The notes: generated by a model from the letters alone, not told the origin. A stretch of 64,000 nucleotides of DNA from Lentzea sp. NEAU-D7 (GCF_026242055.1 NZ_JAPJDL010000001.1:372001-436000); one strand, 5' to 3'. Counted from the first letter of the stretch, positions 34,229 through 43,647 are shown. Made by a program: numbers and translations.

Positions 34229-34849
34229 CTAGAGCGCAGCCAGCCAGGGGTGGCCTGGGTGCACCTGGGCCAGCCAGTCCCGCAGCGAACGACGGCGCCG
34301 CGGGCCGAGCAGGGGCAGCACGCCGTCGAAGTCCTGCTGGTCCTTCGGCCGCACCTCCTTGGCCTTGAAGAGAAGCACCAGTTCCGGGACCAGGTAAGGA
34401 ATCCGGTCCGCCGTGTGCTCGATGATCTCGTCGTACGGCGACCGGATGCTTTCGTCGCGACGGCAGATCCACGTGCCGCCGTCGTGCGGCTCGCGGAAGA
34501 CGTCGCACAGCCAGTCGCCGGTCGCCGGGTCCCGCAACCAGGTCTGGTGCGTCGTCGCCAGCACGTCGGCTCCCGCGTCGAACCAGACGCGGCCCGCCGA
34601 CGCGACGTCGAAGGCGTGGTCGGGGAAGCGGTCGCGCACCTCCGCGAAACCCGCGGCGGGCACCGCGATCTCCAGGTCGCCGTGCGGACGGGTCTGCTCT
34701 CCTCGGAACAGGTCCAGCGCCCAGCCCGCCGCCACGTACCAGGGCGTGCCGACCCCGGCGAGCAGGCGCGCGATCTCCTCGGGACGCCACGCGTTCTCCC
34801 AGCGGGCTTCCAGTTCCCGGTCGTCGAGCACCACCCCGAACTCCGCCAT
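34229..34849 (-). CDS. Aminoglycoside/lincosamide nucleotidyltransferase-like protein
   Basis: A 206-aa protein with the minimal nucleotidyltransferase pattern YVAAGWALDLFRGEQTRPHGDLEIAV near residues 38-63: GWxLD followed by H-G-D-L-E, like ANT(2'')/LinB-type enzymes (RxHxDxD). The second acidic residue of the usual DxD is Glu. A later WLCDVFREP provides a third acidic candidate, and FKAKEVRPKDQQDFD is typical of the C-terminal helix. It could modify an antibiotic or be a housekeeping NTase of unknown substrate. It is a single gene, with no operon partner. Confidence 0.75.
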   Translation of the reverse strand: MAEFGVVLDDRELEARWENAWRPEEIARLLAGVGTPWYVAAGWALDLFRGEQTRPHGDLEIAVPAAGFAEVRDRFPDHAFDVASAGRVWFDAGADVLATTHQTWLRDPATGDWLCDVFREPHDGGTWICRRDESIRSPYDEIIEHTADRIPYLVPELVLLFKAKEVRPKDQQDFDGVLPLLGPRRRRSLRDWLAQVHPGHPWLAAL

Positions 34850-34871
34850 GCCGCACAGTGTGCGGCCGTGC

Positions 34872-35564
34872 TCAGGAAGAGCGCACGTACTGCACCGGCC
34901 CCGCGCTCGTCCGAAGGGTCAGGATCGCGTCGGCGATGGAGAACGTCGCGGTCGTCGCCGCACCGCCGGTCGGCTGCAACGTGAGTTCGTCACCCTGCAC
35001 CTTGAAAGTGCCGCTGGTCGTGTTCCCGCCGTCGCGCTGACGCTGGTAGGTGCCGTTCTCGGCGAAGACCAGCGTCTCGAAGATGTCGTCCATGCCCATC
35101 CACGAACCGGCCAGCGCGAGGGTCCCGCCCGAACCGGCGTCGGCCTTGAGGTAGGTCTGTCCGGCCAGGGTGAGGGTGCCGCCGCTGATCGACCAGTCCT
35201 CGGTGCTGGACTTCCCGTCGCTGCCCGAGAAGGTGATCCGCGCTCCTCGCATGGTCGCCTTGCCGCTCCAGTCGAACGTGCCGCTGTACTGGCGGAAGCC
35301 GCCGTCGGCGGTCAGCACGAGCACCAGCACGCCGGACTTGCTCGTGCTCGCGTTCCACTCACCCACGAGCGCGGCCGGGAGCGCCGTGGCCTGTCGCGGT
35401 GGCTCGGAGACCGGCGAGGACGGTGCGGGTGACTCGGTCGGCGCGGACATGGTGACGACAGTGGTGGTGGTCGACTGCGGTGGCGCAGCCGTCGAACCGC
35501 ACCCCGCGAGGAACAGTCCCAGCATTACCAAAAACAGCGGATGAATTCTCGCTGTGGCGATCAT
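34872..35564 (-). CDS. Secreted lipoprotein of unknown function
   Basis: A 230-aa protein. Residues 1-24 are a lipoprotein signal peptide with lipobox LAGC (Cys 22). A Thr/Ser/Pro-rich linker of about 40 residues follows, then a repetitive beta-rich domain in which a GEW...GVLVLVLTADGGFRQYSGTF-type unit recurs as GSWMGMDDIFETLVFAENGTYQ, suggesting two lipocalin-like or META-like repeats. The start is ATG 35564, with GGAGG seven bases upstream; the longer reading is rejected. It probably sits on the outer face of the membrane. No ligand can be inferred. Confidence 0.8.
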   Translation of the reverse strand: MIATARIHPLFLVMLGLFLAGCGSTAAPPQSTTTTVVTMSAPTESPAPSSPVSEPPRQATALPAALVGEWNASTSKSGVLVLVLTADGGFRQYSGTFDWSGKATMRGARITFSGSDGKSSTEDWSISGGTLTLAGQTYLKADAGSGGTLALAGSWMGMDDIFETLVFAENGTYQRQRDGGNTTSGTFKVQGDELTLQPTGGAATTATFSIADAILTLRTSAGPVQYVRSS

Positions 35565-35698
35565 TTCGCCTCCTCCCTGCCCTCCTTCGCGTTCGCCGCC
35601 GCCATTGTTAGCACCTTTCCGGGCCATCAGAAGAAATGTTTACGCGACCAGGCGAATTCCAGGATGTCCGGAATCGGGTCTCTGGCACGATGGCCGCC

Positions 35699-36526
35699 AT
35701 GACCCGCACCGCCCGGCGCATGTTCGAGCTCCTGGAGCCGATCTGCCTCGTCACCTTCTTCGCCACCGAGTGCGACGAAGAGCTGGCCGCCCTCGGCCAC
35801 CGCGGCTACTGGGACGGGTACTTCGCCAGCCGCGCCGCACCTTTGGGGCGCGTGCCGGCGGAGGTCGTGCACGCCGCGTTCTACAGCTTCGCCGAGGGCG
35901 AGGCCGCGCGGCACATCCCGCGCGCCTGGGAGAAGATCCCGCCCGAGGCGTCCCTGGCGGCGCGGGAACGGGGCAGCGCGGCCTCCCTGCGGCGGATCCT
36001 CGGCGACGAGATGGCCGGCTCGCCCGGTCTGCTGCGCGCCGCCGACCTCACCACCAAGGCCGCGACGAGCGCGCCCACCGAAGGCCGGGTGATGTACGCG
36101 GGCATGCGCACTCTCGAAGTGCCGGGCGACCCGGTGGCCCGGCTTTGGCACTCCGCGACCATGCTCCGCGAACACCGCGGCGACGGACACGTCGCCGCGC
36201 TCGTCGGCGCGCGGATCGGCGGCACCGAGGCACATGTGCTCTCCGCGATAGCCATGGGCATCCACCCGCCGGAGTCGTTCGGGCGCATCCACCACCTGCC
36301 GCAGGAGCGGCTGGCCGCGGTCATGAACGGCCTGCGCGAGCGCGGGATCGTCGACGTGGACGGCCGGTTCACCGACGCCGGTCGCGCGCTCCGGCAGAGC
36401 GTCGAGGACCTCACCGACGACCTCGCCGCCGCGCCCTACGAGGCCCTCTCCCCCGCCGAGCTCGACGAGCTGATCGCCGTGCTCGAACCGATCACCGCGA
36501 AGCTGGCGGCCGCCGGGTCGAAGTGA
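35699..36526 (+). CDS. SCO6745-family helical protein
   Basis: A 275-aa protein recognised as the actinobacterial SCO6745 family (function unknown). The start MTRTARRMFELLEPI, the DGYFASRAAPLG segment and PAEVVHAAFYSF are typical, as is the winged-helix-like C terminus (QERLAAVMNGLRERGIVDVDG, FTDAGRALRQSVED). Two in-frame ATGs nine bases apart (35690, 35699) exist, and the second fits the family start. Its 3' end overlaps the convergent beta-propeller gene by 35 bp. Confidence 0.8.
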   Translation: MTRTARRMFELLEPICLVTFFATECDEELAALGHRGYWDGYFASRAAPLGRVPAEVVHAAFYSFAEGEAARHIPRAWEKIPPEASLAARERGSAASLRRILGDEMAGSPGLLRAADLTTKAATSAPTEGRVMYAGMRTLEVPGDPVARLWHSATMLREHRGDGHVAALVGARIGGTEAHVLSAIAMGIHPPESFGRIHHLPQERLAAVMNGLRERGIVDVDGRFTDAGRALRQSVEDLTDDLAAAPYEALSPAELDELIAVLEPITAKLAAAGSK

Positions 36527-37472
36527 TCAGACGGGCACGCAACAGGTTGGGGTCCTTCCCGGTGAGGTAGGCGGCGCTCGGCACGTAGACGTCGTGACCG
36601 CGCACCACGACCGTGGTCGGGCCCTGCAGTCCGTCGGCCACGGTCAGGACCACGGTGTGGCTGCCGTCTGGCCTGACCAGCGCGACCTGGTTGACGGTGT
36701 CCAGCGCGGCGATGATCTCGGTGCCGCGGCCGGTGAACGCGAAGTCGTCGATGCCGGTCAGGCCGGTGGCGACCACCTCAGCACCACCCGCGGAGCCGTT
36801 GGCGCGCAACGGGATGCGCACGATCGTCCCGCGGTCGAGGTTGGTCACCCACACCGCGCCGTCCCGCAGCCGCAGACCGTTCGCGCCGAGGAACCCGGCG
36901 GGAGCGAGCACCTCGTCGGACGACCAGACCGCGGCGGTGCCGCCGGACGCGGGCACCCGCCAGACCGCGCCGGTGGAGTCGGCGACGTAGAGGGTGCGCT
37001 GGTGCAGCGCGATGCCGTTCGGCAGGCTCGTGGCCGGCAACGCGGCGATGCGCCGTGGCGTGCCGCCAGGTCGCAGCGACCACACGCCGGTGAGGTCGGC
37101 GGTACCGGTGGCGTACAGGAAGTACAGGGTGCCGTCGGCGGCCCGGTCGATGCCGACCGTCAACGGGAATCCCAGCGCGGGCGTGTTCACCCCGCCGTCC
37201 GCGGGCGCGGGCAGCGTGGCCAGGATCCTGATCCTGCCGCCGGGCGTGATCTCGGCGATCTGCCGGGCCTTGGCGAACGTCACGTACGCCGTGCCGTCCG
37301 GGGCGAACACCATGCTCTCCGGTGTCTGCCCCTGGGCGAGGTCGAAGTGCTGGACGACGCGCGCCGCGCACAGCGGATACGTCGCGGCCGAGGCGGGGAC
37401 TGCGAGCGGGACGAGGGAACTCGCGGCCAGAACGGCGGCGGCGAGTGCCTTCCGGGCGGTTTTCGCGGACAT
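36492..37472 (-). CDS. Secreted beta-propeller (NHL/SMP-30-like) protein
   Basis: A 326-aa protein. Residues 1-29 are a Sec signal peptide (KALAAAVLAASSLVPLAVPASA, cut before ATYP). The rest has repeating propeller blades: PESMVFAPDGTAYVTF, PLTVGIDRAADGTLYFLY, LPNGIALHQRTLYVADSTG, ANGLRLRDGAVWVTNLDRG and IDDFAFTGRGTEIIAAL. It resembles the ScyD/ScyE or NHL/SMP-30 class; an enzymatic role is not certain. The start is ATG 37472 with GAGGAAAG upstream. Its 3' end overlaps the SCO6745-type gene. Confidence 0.82.
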   Translation of the reverse strand: MSAKTARKALAAAVLAASSLVPLAVPASAATYPLCAARVVQHFDLAQGQTPESMVFAPDGTAYVTFAKARQIAEITPGGRIRILATLPAPADGGVNTPALGFPLTVGIDRAADGTLYFLYATGTADLTGVWSLRPGGTPRRIAALPATSLPNGIALHQRTLYVADSTGAVWRVPASGGTAAVWSSDEVLAPAGFLGANGLRLRDGAVWVTNLDRGTIVRIPLRANGSAGGAEVVATGLTGIDDFAFTGRGTEIIAALDTVNQVALVRPDGSHTVVLTVADGLQGPTTVVVRGHDVYVPSAAYLTGKDPNLLRARLITSTRRPPASR

Positions 37473-37536
37473 GCTTTCCTCACTGTTTTCGGGCAGGCGG
37501 CAGCGCCGCACCCTTCCGATGTGACTGCTTGTGGTG

Positions 37537-38376
37537 TCAGGCCGTGGCTTGGGCGAGCAGCGCCAGCGCTGTGTGCGAGGACGAGCCCGGTCGCGTGGTG
37601 GCCACGACGACGCTCGGGCCGAGGCCGTTGCTCAGGGTCTGCTGGGTCGCGGTCAGCGGACCGACCAGCGGGTGCCGCATCTCGTAAACGGCTGTGGCAC
37701 AGGCTTTGACGCGGTGGTCTGCCCACATCGACGCGAAGTCCGTGCTCTTCGCGCTCAGCTGCCCGACCAGTTCGTGCAGCGCGGCGTCGTCCGGATGCCG
37801 GCCCACCACCAGGCGCAGGTTCCCCACGACCGCCCTGGCCTTGCTCTGCCAGTCCGCGTAGAGCTCGCGGGTGTGCGGGTCGAGGAACACCAGCCGTGCC
37901 ATGTTCGGACGCACCGGCTCGTCCACCGCGCCGAAGTCCAGGTGCCCGGCGAACAACGCGTGGCCCAGCCGGTTCCAGGCCAGCACGTCGCTGCGCAGGC
38001 CGAGCACGACGGCGGGGACGTCCGCCAGTGCGGCGAGCAGCTGGCCGGTCGCCTCGTCGACGCGTTCGGGAGCGGGCCTGCGCGGGCGCGCCCGCTTCAC
38101 CGGCCTGGCCAGGACGTGCAGGTGCTGCCGTTCGGACTCGTCCAGCCGCAACGCGGTCGCGAGCGCGTCCAGGACACCGGGCGAGGCGCTGGTGGAGTGT
38201 CCCTGTTCGAGCCTCGTGTAGTACGAGCTGCTCACCCCGGCCAGCCGGGCCAGTTCGTCGCGGCGCAGACCGGGCACTCGGCGCCGCTCGTCGTACGTCC
38301 GCACGCCGACGTCCTCGGGACGAAGCTGCGAACGCCGTGTCTTGAGGAACTCCCCGAGCCGTGCGGTGTCGTTCAT
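37537..38376 (-). CDS. XRE-family regulator with MmyB-like ligand domain
   Basis: A 279-aa protein. Residues 7-80 form a Cro/CI-type HTH (RRVPGLRRDELARLAGVSSSYYTRLEQG). Residues 105-275 form the MmyB-like domain (VLGLRSDVLAWNRLGHALF, ARLVFLDPHTRELYADW, KSTDFASMWADHRV). Family members bind fatty-acid-like ligands and usually control an adjacent gene. The divergent SRPBCC gene 102 bp away is the natural target. Confidence 0.9.
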   Translation of the reverse strand: MNDTARLGEFLKTRRSQLRPEDVGVRTYDERRRVPGLRRDELARLAGVSSSYYTRLEQGHSTSASPGVLDALATALRLDESERQHLHVLARPVKRARPRRPAPERVDEATGQLLAALADVPAVVLGLRSDVLAWNRLGHALFAGHLDFGAVDEPVRPNMARLVFLDPHTRELYADWQSKARAVVGNLRLVVGRHPDDAALHELVGQLSAKSTDFASMWADHRVKACATAVYEMRHPLVGPLTATQQTLSNGLGPSVVVATTRPGSSSHTALALLAQATA

Positions 38377-38478
38377 GGATTCGAGTATGTGCCCGGTCCG
38401 CGCGCTTCACGTGTCCCAGCCGGGGATACGCAGAGCCGGGAGTGGTCCGCCCGCGGCCCGGCCGGTCAGATGGGTGCC

Positions 38479-39003
38479 ATGAACGACATCGATCTGACCG
38501 ACCTCACCTTCACCCGCCGTGCGTGGGTCGACGCCGCGCCCGCCGACGTCTACCGGCTCGTCAGCGACGTGTCCGGGATCGGCCGCTGGAGTCCCAACGC
38601 GAGCGACGTCGCCTACGACGACGGCGCCGGCCCCGAGGTCGGCGCGTGGTTCAGCGGCCACAACCGCAGGGACGGCAAGGAGTGGACCACCCGCTCACAG
38701 GTCGTGAAAGCCGAACCCGGCAGCGTTTTCGCCTTCGTGGTCGGCGGCGCCGAGGACGGCATCGTCGAGTGGAGCTGGACGCTGCGGGCCCAGGGGCGGG
38801 GCACCGTCGCGGAGCAGTCGTGGCGGCTGCTCCGCACGGACCCCGTCCTCGGCAGCACCCGAGCCGACCTGGTCGCGTTGCGGGACTACATGGCGGCCAG
38901 TGCCGAGACCACGCTCATCGCGCTCGCCGAATGGGTCACCGGTCGGGGTTCGAGGTCCGTCACTCCCGAGCGGCCCGCGACGTCGAACGGCACCGAGACC
39001 TGA
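38479..39003 (+). CDS. SRPBCC (polyketide-cyclase/START-like) protein
   Basis: A 174-aa protein with the helix-grip pattern: WVDAAPADVYRLVSDVSGIGRWSPN at the N terminus, GAWFSGHNRRDGKEWTTRSQV, and a long C-terminal helix DLVALRDYMAASAETTLIALAEWV. It probably binds a hydrophobic ligand; no catalytic residue is identifiable. ATG 38479 was chosen; ATG 38470 in the same frame is possible. It is divergent from the XRE/MmyB regulator, which likely controls it. Confidence 0.8.
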   Translation: MNDIDLTDLTFTRRAWVDAAPADVYRLVSDVSGIGRWSPNASDVAYDDGAGPEVGAWFSGHNRRDGKEWTTRSQVVKAEPGSVFAFVVGGAEDGIVEWSWTLRAQGRGTVAEQSWRLLRTDPVLGSTRADLVALRDYMAASAETTLIALAEWVTGRGSRSVTPERPATSNGTET

Positions 39004-39177
39004 TCAGGCGTGATCAGCCAGCGCCCGCCCTGCGGAATTTCGTCCACTGTGGACCATCCTTGCGCGGGATCGTGGACGCGAAATCCCGCGCCAAGCGCTT
39101 GCGGGCTCTGCTACGGTGTCCCCGATGATCACCAACTCGAGCAGATCGGGGGTCCCGTTCACCAAAGGTGAGTGCTG

Positions 39178-40503
39178 ATGCACCACTCGACCGTGAATGG
39201 ACACTCCCGCCTCACCTTCTGGTCGCACGTGCGCGAGTTCGCCGTGCCGGCGTCGATGATCGAGTCCGCGACCGCCCGCCGTCTGGCCGGTGACTGGTCC
39301 GGAGCCTGCGCCGCGGCGCGGGTCGATGTCGATTTCACCCTGCCCGCCCTGAGTCGCTCGCGCGGGAAGAGGTTCGCGGACCTGGTTCGCACCGATCTGC
39401 GTCATCTCGCCCCCGACCTGCTTCGGTGGCACTTCCCGCGGATCAGGCCGGACGGCGTGCTGCGCCCCGGTCTCACCCTCTCCCTCGCCCGGTACCGGCC
39501 ACCGGACGGTGGCGCCGAGGTGCATCTCGTCGCGCGCACACCGCCTTCCTGGGCCAGTGCGGGGCAACGGATCAGCCTCGCGCTGTGGGAGCGGTCCGGG
39601 GCCCTGAGCAGGGCCGGCGGCCATCCGCATCCCCGGCCGGATCGGCGCTTCCGGCTCGATCTGCACCGCCACCTGTGGGACACCCGCAGGACTTCCGAGC
39701 TGCCGGAACGGTGCGGGGCCGCGCAGTGGCCCACCGGCGACGGTCCTGAGCGAGCGGACAACCGCGCCACGCATCGCTGGGCGGCCGAAGCCGCGCTGGT
39801 GCTGTGCGCCGAGGGGTGGCCGGGCAGCTCCGTCGTGGTGCGGCTCGGTTCCCGGCGGCAGGTCGTGCTCGACCTGGACGCGCCGGGGCTCACCGCGACC
39901 GCCCCGCGCGGCGGCACGCTGCCGGTTCTGCCGGACGCGGCCACGTGGGTACCGCCCGACCTGGAGCTGTGGCACGCCGGCGCGATCGACGCCGACCGGC
40001 TGCACCCCCTCGTCAGGTCCGCGCTGCTACCGGAACATCCGCCGGCGGACGCGCCGCGAAGTCCTGACAGCACAGCGAGTTCACGCCTCGTCGACTGTCG
40101 TGGCGCCGTGCACCGGATCGGCGTGGTGGACGGGGTGCTCGCCCCGCTCGACCACACCCCGGACGAGATCCGCCGGGAGGAGCTGCTGGCCGCGCTGGGC
40201 GGCCGGAGCCTGCCCTGCCTGCACGCGATCGACACGGCGCACCGGCACCCGGAAGATCTCCTGGACATCCGCGCACGGCTGGACCACGGCGACGTCGCCG
40301 GTGCCCTCGCCGTCGTCGAAGGCCTGCTCGGACCGGACGCGCTGCTGCTCAGCGGCGCGTTGCGCGACGAGTTGGAGGCGGCGGCGCGGCGCAAGGTCCT
40401 GCACGGGCTGTACCGGGCGGAACTCCACGACGTCCGGCCGCTTCCGTCCTCCAGGGACTCCCTCCGCGCTCGTCGGCGGCGCGCGGCTCTCCTCCACTCC
40501 TGA
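39178..40503 (+). CDS. Hypothetical protein, first gene of the second MoxR/VWA cassette
   Basis: A 441-aa protein without a recognised family. The N-terminal 110 residues are helical (RLTFWSHVREFAVPASMIESATARRL, SGACAAARVDVDFTL), the middle is a beta-rich Arg-rich region (VVVRLGSRRQVVLDLD), and the C terminus has several helices (DEIRREELLAALGG, HGDVAGALAVVEGLLG). The gene precedes the AAA+ and VWA genes by 61 bp, so it is probably the third partner of that pair, perhaps the substrate-recognition component. AAAGGTGA eight bases upstream favours ATG 39178 over GTG 39172. Confidence 0.7.
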   Translation: MHHSTVNGHSRLTFWSHVREFAVPASMIESATARRLAGDWSGACAAARVDVDFTLPALSRSRGKRFADLVRTDLRHLAPDLLRWHFPRIRPDGVLRPGLTLSLARYRPPDGGAEVHLVARTPPSWASAGQRISLALWERSGALSRAGGHPHPRPDRRFRLDLHRHLWDTRRTSELPERCGAAQWPTGDGPERADNRATHRWAAEAALVLCAEGWPGSSVVVRLGSRRQVVLDLDAPGLTATAPRGGTLPVLPDAATWVPPDLELWHAGAIDADRLHPLVRSALLPEHPPADAPRSPDSTASSRLVDCRGAVHRIGVVDGVLAPLDHTPDEIRREELLAALGGRSLPCLHAIDTAHRHPEDLLDIRARLDHGDVAGALAVVEGLLGPDALLLSGALRDELEAAARRKVLHGLYRAELHDVRPLPSSRDSLRARRRRAALLHS

Positions 40504-40564
40504 GCTCCCCTTCTCCTCGCCCGGCCGGCGCACGGCCTCAGACTTGAACCAAGGTGATCGACAC

Positions 40565-41812
40565 ATGCCCTCCACCACGACTGTCCACAATGGATCGACG
40601 GACGCCCGGCCCCTGGACGTGGCCGCGGATCTGCTCGCCCTGCTCGGTGACACCTCCACCGAGCACCGGGCCGACCCGCAGCTGGAAGCCCTGACGCTGG
40701 CCGTGTCCGCCGACCTGCCGGTGCTGCTGTGGGGTGAGCCGGGGATCGGCAAGACCGCCGCCCTCACCCAGCTCGCCGACTCCCTCGGCCTGCCGCTGAC
40801 GACGGTGATCGCCAGCGTGCACGAACCCTCCGACTTCTCCGGCCTGCCGGTGGTCGGCGACGACCCGGCGACGCAGGGCGTGCCGATGGCGCCGCCCGAC
40901 TGGGCGGTCCGGCTGGTCAGGGCCGGGCGCGGACTGCTGTTCCTCGACGAGCTGTCCACCGCGCCGCCCGCCGTCCAGGCCGCGTTGCTGCGGGTCGTGC
41001 TGGAACGCCGGGTCGGCGCCCTGCGCCTGCCGCCGGGCGTCCGGATCGTCGCGGCCGCCAACCCCCGTTCCTCGGCCGCCGACGGCTGGGAGCTGAGCCC
41101 GCCGCTGGCCAACCGGTTCGTCCATCTCAAGTGGACGTTCGACCACGAGGTCGTGGTGCGCGGACTGGGCGGGACCTGGCCCACCTCCGCACTGCCGCGG
41201 CTGGCACCGGACCTGGTGCCCGACGCGGTGGCGTTCGCGCGCCGGGCGGTGTGCGCTCTCCTGGCCGCGCGGCCGAACCTCGTGCACCAGATGCCCAAGA
41301 ACGAGACGCTCCGCGGCGGCGCCTGGCCCTCACCGCGCAGCTGGGAGATGGCGCTGCGCCTGATCGCCTTCGCGACGGCGGCCGGCACCTCGCGGGAGGT
41401 GCTGTCCATGCTGGTGCGGGGCACCGTGGGAGACGGTCCCGGGCTCGAGCTGCTGGCGAGCCTCGACCGGATGGACCTGCCGGACCCCGAGGACCTGCTC
41501 GCCGATCCGGCGAACGCCGTGCTGCCCGAACGCGGCGACCTGCGGCAGGTGGTGCTCGACGGAGTCGTCGCGGCGGTGCGCAACCGGCCGGACGAGGCCC
41601 GCTGGAACGCCGCGTGGGCACTGCTGACCCTCGCCGTCGAGACCGGCGCGCCGGACCTGGTCGTCGTCCCGGCGACCACGCTCGCCACGCTGCGGCAGGA
41701 CGACTGGCAGGTTCCCGCGGCGATCGAGCAGCTGGCCGGAGCGGTGTCGCTGGCGCAGCGGGCGGACCGGGCCGGGGCGCGCGCCAGGACCGTTGCGGTG
41801 GCCCGCCGATGA
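40565..41812 (+). CDS. MoxR-like AAA+ ATPase
   Basis: A 415-aa single-module AAA+ protein: Walker A LLWGEPGIGKTAAL, Walker B LLFLDELSTAP, and sensor/arginine-finger region AAANPRSSAADGWELSPPLANRF. A helical lid and C-terminal extension run from about residue 235. MoxR ATPases remodel VWA-domain partners; the HExxH-VWA gene follows with an ATGA overlap. It is shorter than the tandem AAA+ protein at 21553, so the two cassettes are related but not simple duplicates. Confidence 0.88.
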   Translation: MPSTTTVHNGSTDARPLDVAADLLALLGDTSTEHRADPQLEALTLAVSADLPVLLWGEPGIGKTAALTQLADSLGLPLTTVIASVHEPSDFSGLPVVGDDPATQGVPMAPPDWAVRLVRAGRGLLFLDELSTAPPAVQAALLRVVLERRVGALRLPPGVRIVAAANPRSSAADGWELSPPLANRFVHLKWTFDHEVVVRGLGGTWPTSALPRLAPDLVPDAVAFARRAVCALLAARPNLVHQMPKNETLRGGAWPSPRSWEMALRLIAFATAAGTSREVLSMLVRGTVGDGPGLELLASLDRMDLPDPEDLLADPANAVLPERGDLRQVVLDGVVAAVRNRPDEARWNAAWALLTLAVETGAPDLVVVPATTLATLRQDDWQVPAAIEQLAGAVSLAQRADRAGARARTVAVARR

Positions 41813-43029
41813 CGTCCCTGGACGAGGAGAAGCTGTTCGCCGCCCGCCTGTACGCGGTGCGGTGCCGGCCGTACCTGGCGACGGCGTTGTTCGCGCTGAA
41901 GGTCGTGGAGTCGCGCCAGGTGCCGACGATGGCCGTGGACCGGCACTGGCGCTGCTACGTCTCGCCGGCGTTCGTCGACGCCAGACCCGTGGAGGAGCTC
42001 GCCGGGATCTGGGTGCACGAGGTGTCCCACCTGATCCGCGACCACCACGGGCGCGGCGACCGGTTCGCGGCGCGCCACGAGCTGACCGGGCCCGGCGAAC
42101 GGCTGCGGATGAACATCGCGGCGGACTGCGAGATCAACGACGACGTCTTCGGCGACGGCCTGGTGTGCCCGGACGACGCCGTGCTGCCGACGGCGCTCCG
42201 GTTGTCGCCGGGCGAGCTGATGGAGGACTACCTGCGGCAGTTCCGGCTCGGCCCGTACACCGCCGCGTTCGCCTGGCTCGACTGCGGCAGCGGCGCGGAC
42301 GGTCTGGAACGGGAGTGGGACCTCGGTTCGGGCGGTGCGCACGGGCTCACCGCGCACGAGCAGGACGCCGTCCGGTTCCGCGTGGCGCAGAGCATCACGG
42401 GCCACCCCGGTTCCCTCCCGCGGGGGTGGCGACGGTGGGCGGAGGAGGTGTTCCACCCGCCGCAGCCGTGGCGCGAACTGCTGGGATCGGCGGTGCGTTC
42501 CGCGGTCTCCGGCCCCGGCGTGGGCGAGGACTACACGTACGGCAGACCCGCCCGCAGGTCGGCCGGCGTGCCGGGGGTGGTCCTGCCGAGCCTGCGCCGC
42601 AGACCGCCCAAGGTCGTCGTCATCGTCGACACGTCCGGGTCCGTGAGCGACGCCGAGCTGGGCAGCGCGCTCGTCGAGATCGCCGCGATCGTCCGCGCGG
42701 TGGGCGGGCATCGTGATCTCGTCTCGGTGCTGTCCTGCGACGCCGCCGCCCACATCACCGGTCCGCTGTGCCAGGCGGAGGGAATCCCGCTGGTGGGCGG
42801 CGGTGGCACGGATCTGCGCCAGGGCTTCACCAAAGCCCTGCGCACCCGCCCGGACGTCGTCGTGGCCCTGACCGACGGCCAGACCCCGTGGCCCGGCGCG
42901 GCACCGCCCTGCCGGACGGTGGTGGGCCTGTTCCCGCGACCGAGTTCGTCCGGCGAGGACGACGAGGACGATCCCGACTACGTCCCGGACCTCCCGCCCT
43001 CCTGGGCGCGGGTCGTCACCATCGGCTGA
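41809..43029 (+). CDS. HExxH metallopeptidase-like / VWA domain protein
   Basis: A 406-aa protein, paralogous in architecture to the protein at 20171. The N-terminal half carries WVHEVSHLIRDHHGR near residue 68 (HExxH), then a second helix RMNIAADCEINDD, where the Glu/Asp residues could be the third metal ligand. The C-terminal VWA domain has MIDAS DTSGSVSD, then GGGGTDLRQG and VALTDGQTPW. An acidic tail (GEDDEDDPDY) precedes the end. Its start overlaps the AAA+ stop. It likely forms a chaperone or peptidase machine with that ATPase. Confidence 0.85.
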   Translation: MTSLDEEKLFAARLYAVRCRPYLATALFALKVVESRQVPTMAVDRHWRCYVSPAFVDARPVEELAGIWVHEVSHLIRDHHGRGDRFAARHELTGPGERLRMNIAADCEINDDVFGDGLVCPDDAVLPTALRLSPGELMEDYLRQFRLGPYTAAFAWLDCGSGADGLEREWDLGSGGAHGLTAHEQDAVRFRVAQSITGHPGSLPRGWRRWAEEVFHPPQPWRELLGSAVRSAVSGPGVGEDYTYGRPARRSAGVPGVVLPSLRRRPPKVVVIVDTSGSVSDAELGSALVEIAAIVRAVGGHRDLVSVLSCDAAAHITGPLCQAEGIPLVGGGGTDLRQGFTKALRTRPDVVVALTDGQTPWPGAAPPCRTVVGLFPRPSSSGEDDEDDPDYVPDLPPSWARVVTIG

Positions 43030-43107
43030 CGATTCATATTCCAGGTGTGCTGTCCGCATTGATTTCTTCTATGCCGTCAGCATCAGGGTGAACGTATAGT
43101 CGCCGCC

Positions 43108-43647
43108 ATGGCAGCAGCGGCGCCGAAAACATTCCCAGCCGCACTTCTCGTGATTTTCGCGGCCTTTCCCCAGGCAGGGTGCGCAGGACCTGTCGCACCG
43201 CCGCCTCCGCCGCCGCCCTCCGCGAACTCCGTTGCACCGCAGCCGGTCGCGGGCCCGGAGTGCGCCGCTCCTCCGCCCGCCGGCGATCCGAGCCCTGCAC
43301 GGATCGTCGGCGAGTGGGTCTGCACGGCATCGACCACCGAGAAACGCTTTCGGTTCTCGTCCGACGGCAGGTACAAATCCCGCGAGGCACTGGAGTACAA
43401 CGTTCCATCGGGCCGATTCGTGTTCCACCGCGACCAGGAGGGCACCTACACCGCGGCCGCCGACCGGCTCGAACTGAGACCGGACCGGTCCACCAGGACC
43501 CGCAAGATGCCGGAGGACGCGGCGGGCGACTACGTGGAGGTTCCCGAACCGCTGGAGCGCCGGACCTTCACCTTCCGGGCCGATCTGGACTCGTTGCACC
43601 TGCACGAGTCCGGCGGCCACGCCCTCGTGCTGCTGCGGGACTCGTGA
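43108..43647 (+). CDS. Secreted, probably lipid-anchored protein
   Basis: A 179-aa protein. Residues 1-25 are a signal peptide ending in PQAGC. The Cys suggests a lipoprotein, although Gln at -3 is unusual for a lipobox. A run of prolines (residues 30-37) leads to a beta-rich domain (RIVGEWVCTASTTEKRFRFSSDGRYKSRE), similar in style to the lipoprotein at 34872. Its stop overlaps the next gene (GTGA). Function unknown. Confidence 0.7.
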   Translation: MAAAAPKTFPAALLVIFAAFPQAGCAGPVAPPPPPPPSANSVAPQPVAGPECAAPPPAGDPSPARIVGEWVCTASTTEKRFRFSSDGRYKSREALEYNVPSGRFVFHRDQEGTYTAAADRLELRPDRSTRTRKMPEDAAGDYVEVPEPLERRTFTFRADLDSLHLHESGGHALVLLRDS

